Positions 1 to 8,438 of a stretch of DNA of 48,935 nt are shown here, in pieces. Location of the stretch: contig JAJPJC010000275.1 in NCBI GenBank assembly GCA_021324445.1, positions 1 through 48,935 of the forward strand, written 5' to 3'. Position numbers and translations under genes: made by a program. This DNA comes from Isosphaeraceae bacterium (GTDB lineage Bacteria; Planctomycetota; Planctomycetia; Isosphaerales; Isosphaeraceae). The notes below the pieces were generated by a model, which had not been told where the DNA came from, searched no databases, and saw only the letters and a list, made by a program, of their open reading frames with translations. Each line of letters opens with the position of its first letter. The stretch's first letter is position 1.

Positions 1-257
1 CCGCCGGCCCGGGGCATCATGGCGGCGATCTCGGCCGCGGCGATCGAGCCGCTGACGGTCATCAACCCGGAGAGGGCCCAGGCCGCCAGCAGCCAGCCCG
101 GCGCGCCCACCAGCCGGGCCGATTCGGCCGAGGTGATGAAGATCCCCGAGCCGATCATGGCCCCGATCACGATCATCGTGGCGTCGATCGTGCCCAGCTC
201 GCGCACCAGACCCGTCTTGCCGGCAGCGGGCGGGACATCGGCGATCTCGGTGGTCAT
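1..257 (-). CDS. Amino-acid permease (APC superfamily), N-terminal part only
   Basis: The minus strand reads from an ATG at 257 out of the left edge, giving about 85 residues. After a short cytoplasmic tail the sequence runs LGTIDATMIVIGAMIGSGIF, the first transmembrane helix of APC-type amino-acid transporters with the GSGIF substrate-binding loop. A second hydrophobic helix (WLLAAWALSGLMTVSG) follows and then AAAEIAAMMPRAGG, matching the conserved Y/AAELAAMMPRAGG segment. Known family role: secondary transport of amino acids across the cytoplasmic membrane. The substrate cannot be told from this fragment. A palindromic repeat lies just upstream of the start. Confidence 0.85.
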   Translation of the reverse strand, partial: MTTEIADVPPAAGKTGLVRELGTIDATMIVIGAMIGSGIFITSAESARLVGAPGWLLAAWALSGLMTVSGSIAAAEIAAMMPRAG

Positions 258-270
258 GCGCGGCGACCTC

Positions 271-331
271 GGTGGGGCAGCCGCCCCCGGCTGCCCTTCT
301 GCCCCTGCCAGCCGGGGGCGGCTGCCTCACA
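271..331. repeat. Dispersed GC-rich palindromic repeat, copy 1
   Basis: Two arms of about 23 bases, GTGGGGCAGCCGCCCCCGG and its near-perfect complement ending in GCCTCAC, are separated by a short spacer and can fold into a hairpin. A closely related element lies at 2962-3015, and single arms recur inside the polyketide synthase genes (17098, 23096, 24316). It sits between the permease start and the end of the small gene at 347. Confidence 0.7.
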
Positions 332-346
332 CGGTGAGGGACCGGT

Positions 347-583
347 TCAGTTCTCCCGCTCGACGAATGCCCGGACATCCGCGATCGCTTCATTCACGCG
401 ATCGCGCCGCCAGTCGGTCAGCGCCGAATCCAGGGTACGGGTCAATTGGTTAACCAGGTGTGCGGCTGCTTCCTTGGGCGAGCTGCCTTCCGCGCGGATC
501 TCGGGAAAATCCCGGTGATGAACGCAAGCGGCCGACGAACTCGCGCTGAGCGTCACGATCACCCGGCTCGGTTCGGTGTCCAT
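347..583 (-). CDS. Small conserved hypothetical protein (78 aa)
   Basis: The function is not recognised. The chosen start MDTEPSRVIV gives a 78-residue acidic and basic soluble protein, with a short beta-like segment (VIVTLSAS) followed by a predicted amphipathic helical region (KEAAAHLVNQLTRTLDSAL, DRVNEAIADVRAFVER). The frame stays open further upstream to 754, but that part is low-complexity and arginine-rich, so the shorter start was preferred. No signal peptide or membrane helix is visible. It lies downstream of pheS on the same strand, separated by about 230 bases in which no other gene was seen. The layout (strand plus helical repeat unit with regular Ala/Leu spacing) resembles small HicB-like folds, but this is only a guess. 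Confidence 0.55.
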   Translation of the reverse strand: MDTEPSRVIVTLSASSSAACVHHRDFPEIRAEGSSPKEAAAHLVNQLTRTLDSALTDWRRDRVNEAIADVRAFVEREN

Positions 584-814
584 GCTCAGGGCCTCGAAGA
601 AGACGTTGATTTGGCTCGATTCGATGGGTCGGCGCGAGCCGGAGTCGCGTCTCGACACGATAACAACTCGGTTCCGGATTGGCGATTGCTGGGGCCGAGA
701 TCCCGATCTGCCGCCGCGAACTGGGTCCAGTGGCAGAGACTCCATTCCATTCAATCGGCGGGACAGACCGTCTTGCCGCCGGTTCCACGCGGGTCGTTGG
801 TCCCCAGCCCTGAT

Positions 815-1855
815 TCAGAACTGGCGCAGGAACCGCACGTCATTCTGGTAGAGCAGCCGGATGTCGTCGATCCCATGGCGCCGCATGCAAAGCCGCTCGA
901 TCCCCAGCCCGAAGGCGAAGCCGGTGACCTCTTCCGGGTCGTAGCCGACGGCGCGGAGGACGTTGGGGTCGACCATGCCCGCTCCCCCCATTTCAACCCA
1001 ACGGACGCCGCCATGCCAGAGCATATCCACCTCGACGCTGGGCTCGGTGAAGGGGAAGAACGAGGGCCGGAACCGGATCCGCACATCCTGTCCCAGGTAG
1101 CTCTGGGCAAACAGCCGCAGGACGGACTTGAGGTCGGCCATGGTCACACCGCGGTCGACCATCAGGCCCTCGACCTGGTGGAACATGAACGAATGGGTGG
1201 CGTCGACGGTATCCGGCCGGTAGACCCGGCCGATGGCGATGACCCGCACCGGCGGGGCCTGCGCGGTCATGACGCGGATCTGCACCGTACTGGTCTGGCT
1301 GCGGAGCATGCAGTGACCCGCCTGGGCTGCGCCGGTAGGGCCGCCACCGACGGCCAGGTAGAAGTTGTCGAGCGGATCGCGGGCCGGATGCGTGGGTGGG
1401 ATGTTCAGCGCGTCGAAATTGTGGTAGGTGTCCTCGACTTCCGGCCCGCGCGCCACGGCGAAGCCGAACCGGCCGAAGAGATCGATCAGCTCATCGGCGG
1501 TCTGGGTCAAGGGATGGCGGTGTCCCAACCGGGTCGGGATTCCCGGGAGGGTCACGTCGAGCGCCGTCGTGTCGGTCGTGCGGCGCTGGAGCCGCGCCTT
1601 GGCGGTCTCGAAGGTGGCTTCGAGTTCGGCCTTGGCGGCGTTGAACTGCTGGCCGTAGACCCGCTTGGCCGCGGCGTCCAGCGCCTTGAGCCGCTCCTGA
1701 GCGGCCCGGACGCGCCCGTGCTTCTGCCCGAGGAACTCGACGCGACGCGCCTCGAGGGCCTCGGGGGTCGGCGATCCCTCGAACGCCGCCCGGCCGGCGG
1801 CCAGCATCGCCTCGAGATCGGCCAGGGCATCGGACAGGGTGTCGGTCGCGCTCAT
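815..1855 (-). CDS. pheS: Phenylalanine--tRNA ligase alpha subunit
   Basis: This is the catalytic alpha subunit of PheRS, which charges tRNA-Phe in the cytoplasm. From MSATDTL the protein has 346 residues, close to the family's usual 330-350. An N-terminal coiled-coil (residues 1-90, KALDAAAKRVYGQQFNAAK) that contacts tRNA precedes the class II synthetase core. Motif 1 is around GFAVARGPEVEDTYHNFDAL. Motif 2 lies near VYRPDTVDATHSFMFHQVEG, and motif 3 near GFAFGLGIERLCMRRHGI. The start 1855 was chosen over upstream in-frame codons because the added sequence is arginine-rich and unlike PheS. It is the last gene of the infC-rpmI-rplT-pheS set. The usual neighbour pheT is not downstream, where a hypothetical gene and a permease lie instead, so the beta subunit must be encoded elsewhere. 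Confidence 0.95.
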   Translation of the reverse strand: MSATDTLSDALADLEAMLAAGRAAFEGSPTPEALEARRVEFLGQKHGRVRAAQERLKALDAAAKRVYGQQFNAAKAELEATFETAKARLQRRTTDTTALDVTLPGIPTRLGHRHPLTQTADELIDLFGRFGFAVARGPEVEDTYHNFDALNIPPTHPARDPLDNFYLAVGGGPTGAAQAGHCMLRSQTSTVQIRVMTAQAPPVRVIAIGRVYRPDTVDATHSFMFHQVEGLMVDRGVTMADLKSVLRLFAQSYLGQDVRIRFRPSFFPFTEPSVEVDMLWHGGVRWVEMGGAGMVDPNVLRAVGYDPEEVTGFAFGLGIERLCMRRHGIDDIRLLYQNDVRFLRQF

Positions 1856-2015
1856 GTCATGGAAGAGTCCGGTACGGCCCCGAGGTCTTCGTCTCGTCTT
1901 GTCTCCTCTCGGCGGGACGCGGCGCGTGCCCGGCCCTGGCGACGATTCCGACACCGCGCCCGGACTCGCGGTTCCACCTCCCGCGCCGGGCGAGCCTGGC
2001 TGTCGCCTGGAGCAC

Positions 2016-2414
2016 TCAGGCGGTCTTGGCCTTCTGGCGGGCTCGGACGGCCGCGTCGTGCTGGTCGAGCTCGGTCCGGGCCTTGGCGACGATCGCGTCG
2101 AAGGTCTCGGGGTCGTGGATGGCCAGTTCCGAGAGGCTCTTGCGATCCAGAGCGATCCGGGCCAGCCGCAGTCCATGGATGAAGCGGCTGTAGCGGAGGC
2201 CGCGCATCTCGGCGGCGGCGCTCAACCGGATGATGAACAACTTGCGAAAATCCCGCTTGCGGGCGCGGCGATCGCGGAAGGCGAACATCCCGGCCCGGAG
2301 CAGGGTCTCCTTGGCCGATTTCAGCAGGCGGCGGCGGCCGCCGACAAATCCCTTGGCGGCCTGGAAGATCCGCTTCTTGGACCGGTTCCGCGCGGCACCA
2401 CTTTTCGAACGCAT
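2016..2414 (-). CDS. rplT: 50S ribosomal protein L20
   Basis: L20 binds 23S rRNA early in 50S assembly and, in many bacteria, represses its own operon. The 132-residue protein begins [15 protein letters not shown] and contains the family blocks [35 protein letters not shown] and [11 protein letters not shown]. It is about 12-15 residues longer than the usual 117-120, the excess being the C-terminal basic tail [20 protein letters not shown]. It lies 80 bases downstream of rpmI and about 160 bases upstream of pheS on the same strand, the conserved bacterial order. Confidence 0.96.
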   Translation of the reverse strand: MRSKSGAARNRSKKRIFQAAKGFVGGRRRLLKSAKETLLRAGMFAFRDRRARKRDFRKLFIIRLSAAAEMRGLRYSRFIHGLRLARIALDRKSLSELAIHDPETFDAIVAKARTELDQHDAAVRARQKAKTA

Positions 2415-2494
2415 CGCTGGGCTCTCTCTCAACTCAAGCGGATCGAAGAGTCGCCGGACGGAGCCGGCTCCTACCATCGGTGGGCATCAGCGTC

Positions 2495-2815
2495 TCAGGG
2501 CGATTCGGCGGCGCCGGGCTCACCGGCCGGGGCCGGGGCCGGGGTCTGCGGCGGGGCCGACCGGCGGGCCAGCGCCGCCATCTTGCGCGCGTGCACGTCG
2601 TCGGCATTCTGGCCCGGCTGCTCGAGCATCGCCGTGCGGATCCGCCGCGCCTCGGCGGCGACGCTCAGCGCGGACTTCTTCCGCAACCGCCGGACCTGCT
2701 TGCCGCTCTTGTGGCTCATCAGGTGGGAGGAGCCGGCCCGCTTGTGCAGGACCTTCCCGGTGGCCGTGACCTTGAACCGCTTCTTCATCCCCTTGTGGGT
2801 CTTGATCTTGGGCAT
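2495..2815 (-). CDS. rpmI: 50S ribosomal protein L35 with extended C-terminus
   Basis: L35 is a small component of the large ribosomal subunit. The N-terminal 65 residues are typical: [20 protein letters not shown], then [22 protein letters not shown]. The protein is 106 residues, whereas L35 usually ends near 65. The extra part ([17 protein letters not shown], then a Pro/Ala-rich tail ending GEPGAAESP) has low complexity. It lies between infC and rplT. The 204-base infC-rpmI gap holds a palindromic repeat at 2962-3015. Confidence 0.93.
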   Translation of the reverse strand: MPKIKTHKGMKKRFKVTATGKVLHKRAGSSHLMSHKSGKQVRRLRKKSALSVAAEARRIRTAMLEQPGQNADDVHARKMAALARRSAPPQTPAPAPAGEPGAAESP

Positions 2816-2961
2816 GGTCGCCGTTTCTTTCTTTCCGGCCGTCGTCAGGGTCGATCGAGGACTGAATGTACCAGATCGCCGCGCCGCGCGCCTAGCCGTC
2901 GCACGGGTTTGCAGCGCAGATCGGGACCGGCCGCCGGCCGCCAGCAGCGCGGCCGGCTGAC

Positions 2962-3015
2962 GGTGGGGCAGCCGCCCTCGGCTGCCAGTTGCCAGCCCAG
3001 GGCGGCTGGCTCACC
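2962..3015. repeat. Dispersed GC-rich palindromic repeat, copy 2
   Basis: The arms GGTGGGGCAGCCGCCCTCGG and the near-complement CCAGCCCAGGGCGGCTGGCT are separated by a few bases. The element closely matches the one at 271-331. It lies between the end of infC and the start of rpmI, so it will form a hairpin in the operon mRNA. Confidence 0.65.
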
Positions 3016-3019
3016 CATT

Positions 3020-3532
3020 CTAGACCCGCGGCGCGATGATCGCGGTCATCCGTTTTCCCTCCATCGAGGGAGTCTTCTCGATCTTGCCGACTTCCTCGAG
3101 GGCGTCGAGCACTTCCTGCATCACTTTGCGGCCCTCGTCGATATGGGCCAACTCCCGGCCGCGGAACAGGACATTGACCAGGACTTTATCCTTGTGCTCG
3201 AGGAATTCGCGGGCTCGCTTGACCTTGACCTCGATGTCGTGGTCGCCGGTCTTGGGCCGGACGCGAATCTCCTTGATGTGGACCTGGTGTTGCTTCTGCT
3301 TGGAGAGCTTCTTCTTCTGCGTGTATTTGAACTTGCCGTAGTCGATGATCTTGCAAACCGGAGGCCGCTCGTTGGGAGCGACCTCGACCAGGTCCAGGCC
3401 GGTTTCCCGGGCCGTCTCCAGCGCCTTGCTCGTCGGCATGACGCCCAGCATCACGCCCTCGGCATTGATGACCCGCACGGGGGAAATGCGGATCTGTTCG
3501 TTCACCCTCAAACCGCGCTCAATCGGTCCGAT
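3020..3532 (-). CDS. infC: Translation initiation factor IF-3, non-canonical AUC start
   Basis: IF-3 binds the 30S subunit, prevents premature 50S joining and proofreads start-codon choice. The sequence contains the conserved N-domain [19 protein letters not shown], the linker [20 protein letters not shown] and the C-domain [16 protein letters not shown]. No ATG gives a full-length protein. A TTG at 3511 would remove the usual N-terminal residues. An ATC at 3532 lies 5 bases after a strong Shine-Dalgarno GAGGAGG and adds IGPIERG, giving 170 residues. A downstream ATT at 3523 is also possible but badly spaced. Rare AUU/AUC starts are a known infC hallmark used for autoregulation by IF-3. It is the first gene of the infC-rpmI-rplT-pheS operon. 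Confidence 0.93.
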   Translation of the reverse strand: MGPIERGLRVNEQIRISPVRVINAEGVMLGVMPTSKALETARETGLDLVEVAPNERPPVCKIIDYGKFKYTQKKKLSKQKQHQVHIKEIRVRPKTGDHDIEVKVKRAREFLEHKDKVLVNVLFRGRELAHIDEGRKVMQEVLDALEEVGKIEKTPSMEGKRMTAIIAPRV

Positions 3533-3680
3533 GACGTCCTCCTCGGGGACGAAGAAAGCCAGGTGGAACTCGCCGCCGCGGGGCCGGCCGCCCGAACGCC
3601 GCGGTTCCGGGCCGACGGCCCCGAACGACCGTAAGGACCTGCCCCCGCGGCAGTCCTCGGTCGTCGCGAGCCAAACTTAT

Positions 3681-3709
3681 CCTTTACGGTCCGGGGTTCG
3701 AGTTGTCAA
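3681..3709 (-). promoter_or_regulatory. Candidate sigma70-type promoter of the infC operon
   Basis: On the minus strand a perfect -35 box TTGACA (3704-3709) is followed after 17 bases by TAAAGG (3681-3686). Transcription would start near 3674 and leave a 5' leader of roughly 140 bases before infC, long enough for leader-based control. This is a sequence match only. Confidence 0.5.
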
Positions 3710-3820
3710 GGTCTTGTTTCATTGGAGAGATTGCGTGTGGATTCCGTCGCGCCGGGGTGTCTCCCGAAATCCGGTCCCGCCCGGGGAGACCGGCGGGAAG
3801 ACTGCCGGAATCAGGGGTTT

Positions 3821-6166
3821 TCAGGACGCGGGCCGCCTCCGCGATGACTCCTCGATCGCGGCGTGGGTCGGCGCGCCGGAGTCTTCCAGTCGCAGGCACC
3901 ATCGGACGGCGTTGCGGAGGAGCTGCTGATACATCGGATGGAGCAGGGCTTCGCGGGTATGGCCGTTGGCCAGGTGGCAGAGCCGCCCCCGGCCCGGCTC
4001 GCGGACCCAGCCGGCGGCGGCGACCTTGCCGTCGTCGGAGCGGTTGCGCAGCAGGAGGTGGACGCGCCCTTCGTCATAGGGCGGCGTGTGCTGCTCATCG
4101 GCCACGAAGAAGGCCCGGACGCCCCGGGTGACGGGGTGATCCGGGTCGACGACCTCGACCCGGAACCGCTCCAGCGGGCCATGGCCGATGTAGCGCCCGC
4201 CCACCAGCTCGAGGTAGGGGCCACGGGGGGGATACAGACCCATGGCGTTGTGCAGGTTGAGAAACCCGCCGCCGCCCTCGACGAACCTGACCACCGCGCG
4301 CTGCTGCTCGGGTGTCATCCAGAGGAAATGCGTGCTCGGGGCCCGCTGGGGGCGCTGCAAGCCATCGCGGAGGATCACCAGGAGCTGCACCCTGGCGAGG
4401 TTCTCCGCCGTGAGGGCGCGCACATCCACGGTGAAGTGGGGGACGACGCCGGTGGCGTCGAAGACCGGCTGGAGGCCCTCTTCGAGATGGCCGGGCTCAT
4501 GGGGTTGGTCGCCGATGAGGACCAAAGCCTGGGGCCGTTGATCCGATGGGGTCGGGGCGACACCGTGGAAGGGAGCCATCGGGATCGTCAGCTCCCGGTA
4601 GACGTGCTCGAGGTCCTCCGCGGTCGGGGTGTCATAGGGCATCCAGACGAAGCAGTCCGCGGGCAGGCGGACCTGGTCGGCGAGCTCGGCGTGGGGCCGG
4701 CCCTGGGCGATGTGGTAGCCGACCTGCCGCCGCAGCTCGGCCAGGAACCGGCGCTGGCGTGCCAGCAGCTCGGGGCCGCCCCAGGAGCCGAACCCGGGGA
4801 CCACCTGCACCGGCGCGAGGCCCTCCAGCCGCCGCAGGGCCGCGACCCAGCGCGCCGTGTCGCTGCCGGCCAGCGGGGCGCGCGGGCCGTTCACGACCAT
4901 CGGGCCGGTGAAGAGCACCGCCCGGCCCGGCAGGGAAACGGCCGCCGCGCCGGTCTCGGCCGCCACGTGATCCATCGGCAGGAAGTCGACCGCGACGGAG
5001 TCGTCGCCGATGGGAGTGCGGTCCGGCAGGGCGCGGACGATCGCGGGATCGAGGCCACCCGGGTGCGCCAGCAGCCGGGCGCGCGCCTCGGGCGAGGTCA
5101 GAATGCGGCGGATCCCCTGTTCGACCAGGGACCTGAGAAGGGGCGAGTCTCCGTCCTGGGCGTGTGTCAGCACGAGCGTCCGGGCGGGCTTGCCGGTGGT
5201 CGCGGCGACCAGGGCCAGGAAGTCGGGCACCGGGCTCCCGCGGGGCACATCGATCAGCAGAGTCTCCTCCCTCAGCGCGACCCAGCCGCAGTTGGCCGAG
5301 CGGTGACGGTCCGAGAAGCCGGCCGCATAGACCCCCGGGGCGACCGGCTCGCGGTGCGGCAGCGACCCGGTCGTCGCCCCGGGCTTCGCGGGAGTCTCCC
5401 CCGCGGGCGCCGCCCTGGCGAACGGTGCCGGGACCAGGAGCCGGGTCGCGACATCCTCGACGAACTCACCGACCTTCTGGACATACGCCCGTCCATCCGC
5501 GGTCGCGGCGAACTGGGCCATCCCTTGCTCGCGCTCGGCCAGGCTGTCGAATCGGAACAGGTAGGTGACCTCGGTCCATCGGCCCACGTCGACGACCAAG
5601 GGACCGGCGGGGCGGAAGCCGTGCGACCTGAGCAATTCGAGGCCCCGCCCGGTCATGAATGCGAGGTAGGCGTCCCGGCGGGCCAGGGGCACGCGGTGGA
5701 GCTCGTGCACGACGAACGGGGCCGGCTCAGACAGGGCCGGCCGCGCCCCGCCGGGAGCCAGCCGCAGGAATCGGCTCTCCTCGCCGGCCAGGAGCGGGTC
5801 GCGCGCCGCCACGAACCGGGCAAAGGCCGGGTCCTTCGACAGGAACTGGATCGCCCGCTCGAAGGCGGCCATGCCATCGTATTCCCAGATCGTCACGTGC
5901 TCGTACAGGTCGCCGATCAGGGTGGTCCACCAGCCGACCATCCGGCCCCCGGCCGCGCGGAACAGCGGCAGCCCGGACTGCTCGATCAGCCGGTTGTAGG
6001 CCGGCCCCTGGTCGGGCCGGATCCGGATCCGCCACTCGCCGTAGACACGGGAGGCTTCCGCTCCCGGCGCGGAGTTCGGCGGGGCCTGCTGATTCTCGCC
6101 GCGCGACGTTGGGATGAGCACGGCCATCGCCAGCAGAAACCATGGTGTGCGGCAGGAGCGCGACAT
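3821..6166 (-). CDS. Secreted NIPSNAP / metallo-beta-lactamase-like / ThuA-like fusion protein
   Basis: The 781-residue protein begins with a signal-peptide-like MSRSCRTPWFLLAMAVLIP. Residues about 38-140 and 147-250 are two NIPSNAP-type ferredoxin-like repeats (GEWRIRIRPDQGPAYNRL with TIWEYDGMAAFERA, then HELHRVPLARRDAYLAF). Residues about 275-515 resemble a metallo-beta-lactamase fold (LLIDVPRGSPVPDFL, LVLTHAQDGDSP, VVPGFGSWGG). Its metal motif reads HAQDGD rather than HxHxDH, so it is probably not a normal metal hydrolase. Residues about 550-755 are a ThuA-like class I glutamine-amidotransferase-fold domain (ALVLIGDQPHEPGH, VEGGGGFLNLHNAMG, VTRGVRAFFVADEQ). The overall role is unknown. The domain set suggests a cell-envelope or periplasmic catabolic protein. 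It is transcribed alone. Confidence 0.75.
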   Translation of the reverse strand: MSRSCRTPWFLLAMAVLIPTSRGENQQAPPNSAPGAEASRVYGEWRIRIRPDQGPAYNRLIEQSGLPLFRAAGGRMVGWWTTLIGDLYEHVTIWEYDGMAAFERAIQFLSKDPAFARFVAARDPLLAGEESRFLRLAPGGARPALSEPAPFVVHELHRVPLARRDAYLAFMTGRGLELLRSHGFRPAGPLVVDVGRWTEVTYLFRFDSLAEREQGMAQFAATADGRAYVQKVGEFVEDVATRLLVPAPFARAAPAGETPAKPGATTGSLPHREPVAPGVYAAGFSDRHRSANCGWVALREETLLIDVPRGSPVPDFLALVAATTGKPARTLVLTHAQDGDSPLLRSLVEQGIRRILTSPEARARLLAHPGGLDPAIVRALPDRTPIGDDSVAVDFLPMDHVAAETGAAAVSLPGRAVLFTGPMVVNGPRAPLAGSDTARWVAALRRLEGLAPVQVVPGFGSWGGPELLARQRRFLAELRRQVGYHIAQGRPHAELADQVRLPADCFVWMPYDTPTAEDLEHVYRELTIPMAPFHGVAPTPSDQRPQALVLIGDQPHEPGHLEEGLQPVFDATGVVPHFTVDVRALTAENLARVQLLVILRDGLQRPQRAPSTHFLWMTPEQQRAVVRFVEGGGGFLNLHNAMGLYPPRGPYLELVGGRYIGHGPLERFRVEVVDPDHPVTRGVRAFFVADEQHTPPYDEGRVHLLLRNRSDDGKVAAAGWVREPGRGRLCHLANGHTREALLHPMYQQLLRNAVRWCLRLEDSGAPTHAAIEESSRRRPAS

Positions 6167-6432
6167 GAGAGGACACCCCAGGTGCGTGGACGGAGGGCAT
6201 CGATCGGGGACCGAGCGACGGACCGGAGACCTGCCCCGGCCGGCATCATCATAGAGGCCCCGCGCAGGCCCCGCAAGCTTGCCGACCGCAGCCGCCGCGA
6301 CGACCCCTTGGTGCGGCGCTGCGCGTCCATCCGAGCCGAGCCGGGTCGAATGCGCCCAGACCCGGGAGGTTCCCGGCCGCAGGGCCCCTGTCCCTGCCGG
6401 ATTGTCCGCCTCACCGAGACAACGAACCCTGC

Positions 6433-6717
6433 GGGCCGCCCCAGCCCCCCGGCAAGCCGGGCCGCAAGCCGACGAAAGGGCCGCGGCTGCCCAGCCCGCG
6501 GGATGCAGCCCTGTGGGCCGACCGCAATCGCCGTGGCCGAGGGCCTCGGGCCTGGCCGGACATCGAGGTGACCATCCACGGGGTGACGCGGCGGCTGCGC
6601 GTCCTGGCCGATACGGCGGTCGGGCCCGTGGTGCTGGGATTGCGCCCGATCCGGATCGTGGTGGTGCGCGACCCAGCGGGGAAGTTCCGGGATGCGCACT
6701 TGTGGATCGATGGAGCG
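6433..6717 (+). pseudogene. DDE transposase relic
   Basis: An open stretch without a proper start reads GKPGRKPTKGPRLPSPRDAA, then WPDIEVTIHGVTRRLRVLAD and LRPIRIVVVRDPAGKFRDAH. This matches the central part of planctomycete DDE transposases, which have a basic linker with KGxRLPS, then a strand-rich block containing PIRWVLVRDPxG. The catalytic residues upstream and the YREKD-like region downstream are missing, so only about 95 residues survive. The 260 bases between the NIPSNAP gene and this relic hold no other gene I can see. Confidence 0.6.
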
Positions 6718-6975
6718 GTCACCGCCATCGGGGAGCCCATCCGCCAAGGCCCAGGAGCCGATCGATTGCTTGCCCAAGCCCTCGCGCTGACTCACGGCTC
6801 CCAGGCGATGCCGGGCGCGATGGAGCCTCCTCCGCTCGAAGCCGGCGGCCCGCGCCGCGCCTGGGCACTCCTTGGCGAGCTGCCTCCCTGGGCGGAGAAC
6901 CTCGCGGAGCCACTCCGCGCCTTCGCGCCGCGCGGCGGTCTGCCCTGCCGGGTGACTGGGCCGATCGCCCGGGGT

Positions 6976-7004
6976 TTGACGCCGCGGCCGGTAACCGATA
7001 AACT
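6976..7004 (+). promoter_or_regulatory. Candidate sigma70-type promoter of rpsB
   Basis: TTGACG (6976-6981), a 17-base spacer and TAAACT (6999-7004) lie about 105 bases upstream of the rpsB start. This is a five-of-six match at -35 and four-of-six at -10 with ideal spacing. It resembles the infC promoter candidate in its TAAA-type -10. Confidence 0.5.
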
Positions 7005-7111
7005 ACCATTCACGTGGATTGTCCGATCGGGGGCCCATGCAAGGCCGCCCCGCGGCCATCGCCCGGGGGATTGCGGCCGGACCAGGAAAATCGTGCTGGG
7101 GAGGATTCTTC

Positions 7112-8062
7112 GTGGCGATCGTGGTGAAGGACTTGATTGATGCAGGGGTCCATTTCGGCCACCGCGCCAGCCGGTGGAACCCCAAGATGAAGCCGTACAT
7201 CTACGGCAAGCGCAACTTGATTCACATCATCGACTTGAAAGAGACGGTCCGCGGCCTGCTCCGCGCGATCAAATTCTTCCAGCGGGTGGCCGCCTCCCAC
7301 GGCCTGGTCTTGTTCGTCGGCACCAAGCGCCAGGCCGCCGACACCATCATCGAGCAGTGCAATCGCTCCGGGATGCCGTATGTGACCGAACGCTGGCTGG
7401 GAGGGACGCTGACCAATTTCCGGACCATCCGCAGCCGCCTCCAGCGGCTGGAGGAGCTGGAGTCGATCCTGGATGGCGAGCAGGCGCTGAGTTACTCCAA
7501 GAAGATGATCTCGACCTTGAGCCGGGAGCGGCGGAAGATCGAGCGGAACCTCCGCGGCATCCGCTTCATGAACCGTCTGCCCGAGGCCCTGCTGGTCATC
7601 GACCCCCGCCGGGAGCATATCGCGGTGGCCGAGGCGCGGAAGCTCGGCATCAAGGTCGTCGCTCTCCTGGATACCGACTGCGACCCCGACCTGATCGACC
7701 TGCCGATCCCCGGCAATGATGACAGCATGCGGTCGATCGAGCTGGTCATCAACCGGCTGACCGAGGCCATCCTCGAAGGGAAGGCCGCCGCCCCGGTGGA
7801 GGCCGCGGCGACGACCGAACCCGGCGCCGGCCGGGGTGACCGGGATCGCGATCGGGACCGGCGGCGCGGGCCGGCGCGGGGGGGAAATGGCCAGCGCGGA
7901 CCGGTCCGACCACGCGAATCCGGACCGCTCGCCGAACCGGCGGGGTCCCCGGCCCAGGCCCCACCCGAATCACAGCCGGAATCCCCACCGGCCGACCTGG
8001 CCGCCGTGGCCGAGCCGGTCCCTGTGCCGGCGAGTGAGCCTGCCCCCGCCGAGGGAACCTGA
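7112..8062 (+). CDS. rpsB: 30S ribosomal protein S2 with extended C-terminal tail
   Basis: S2 binds late to the 30S subunit near the anti-Shine-Dalgarno region. The GTG at 7112 is chosen because GGGGAGG lies 7 bases before it and the protein then begins at the family N-terminus [18 protein letters not shown]. Core blocks are present: [40 protein letters not shown], and [13 protein letters not shown]. The 316-residue protein exceeds the usual 240-260. After about residue 235 it has a low-complexity tail, first rich in Arg/Asp ([14 protein letters not shown]) and then in Pro/Ala/Glu. It begins the rpsB-tsf-pyrH-frr run. Confidence 0.96.
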   Translation: MAIVVKDLIDAGVHFGHRASRWNPKMKPYIYGKRNLIHIIDLKETVRGLLRAIKFFQRVAASHGLVLFVGTKRQAADTIIEQCNRSGMPYVTERWLGGTLTNFRTIRSRLQRLEELESILDGEQALSYSKKMISTLSRERRKIERNLRGIRFMNRLPEALLVIDPRREHIAVAEARKLGIKVVALLDTDCDPDLIDLPIPGNDDSMRSIELVINRLTEAILEGKAAAPVEAAATTEPGAGRGDRDRDRDRRRGPARGGNGQRGPVRPRESGPLAEPAGSPAQAPPESQPESPPADLAAVAEPVPVPASEPAPAEGT

Positions 8063-8151
8063 CAGGCCAGGTTCCCCGGCCCAGCAGGACAGGCGCCGCT
8101 CGGGCGGGCCCGCATCAACGCCCGCAACCCGGTCCTCGCCTGGCCCCGCCG

Positions 8152-8235
8152 ACCGGCTCGGCTCGGCTCGGGTCGGGACTTCGCGCGGCAGCTGGGCTGG
8201 GCTGGGCTGGGCTCGGCTGGGGTTGGGTTGGGCAC
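8152..8235 (+). repeat. GC-skewed pentamer-like tandem repeat in the rpsB-tsf gap
   Basis: The 376-base interval between rpsB and tsf holds no gene. In its middle, units of CGGCT or GGGCT repeat imperfectly (about 8155-8175 and 8190-8235), ending in GGTTGGGTTGGGC. The run of closely spaced G triplets on the plus strand could form G-quadruplex or slippery structure. The rest of the gap shows nothing recognisable apart from the tsf ribosome-binding site. Confidence 0.5.
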
Positions 8236-8438
8236 GGGCACGATCCCGAACCGAGCCGGCAGCCGCCCCCTGGCCCGACCGCAATCTCCCAGGAAACCAC
8301 CCCGTTTTCGTTTTGGTCAATCCCGAGGAATTCCAATTCATCAGGCACCTGCGATTTCGGCCCGCGATCGCCCCAGACCCCAGGTGGACCGCGCCACCGA
8401 TTCGCGGTGCCTCCGCACCAGGACGAGGAGTCATGCCG

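Noticed and set aside
347..754. Longer version of the small hypothetical protein
   Set aside because: The added N-terminal residues are arginine-rich and repetitive; the start at 583 gives a compact and plausible protein.
3863..6571. A 902-residue plus-strand frame opposite the NIPSNAP-ThuA gene
   Set aside because: The minus strand has a signal peptide and several recognisable domains; the plus frame is low-complexity and runs into the transposase relic in a different frame.
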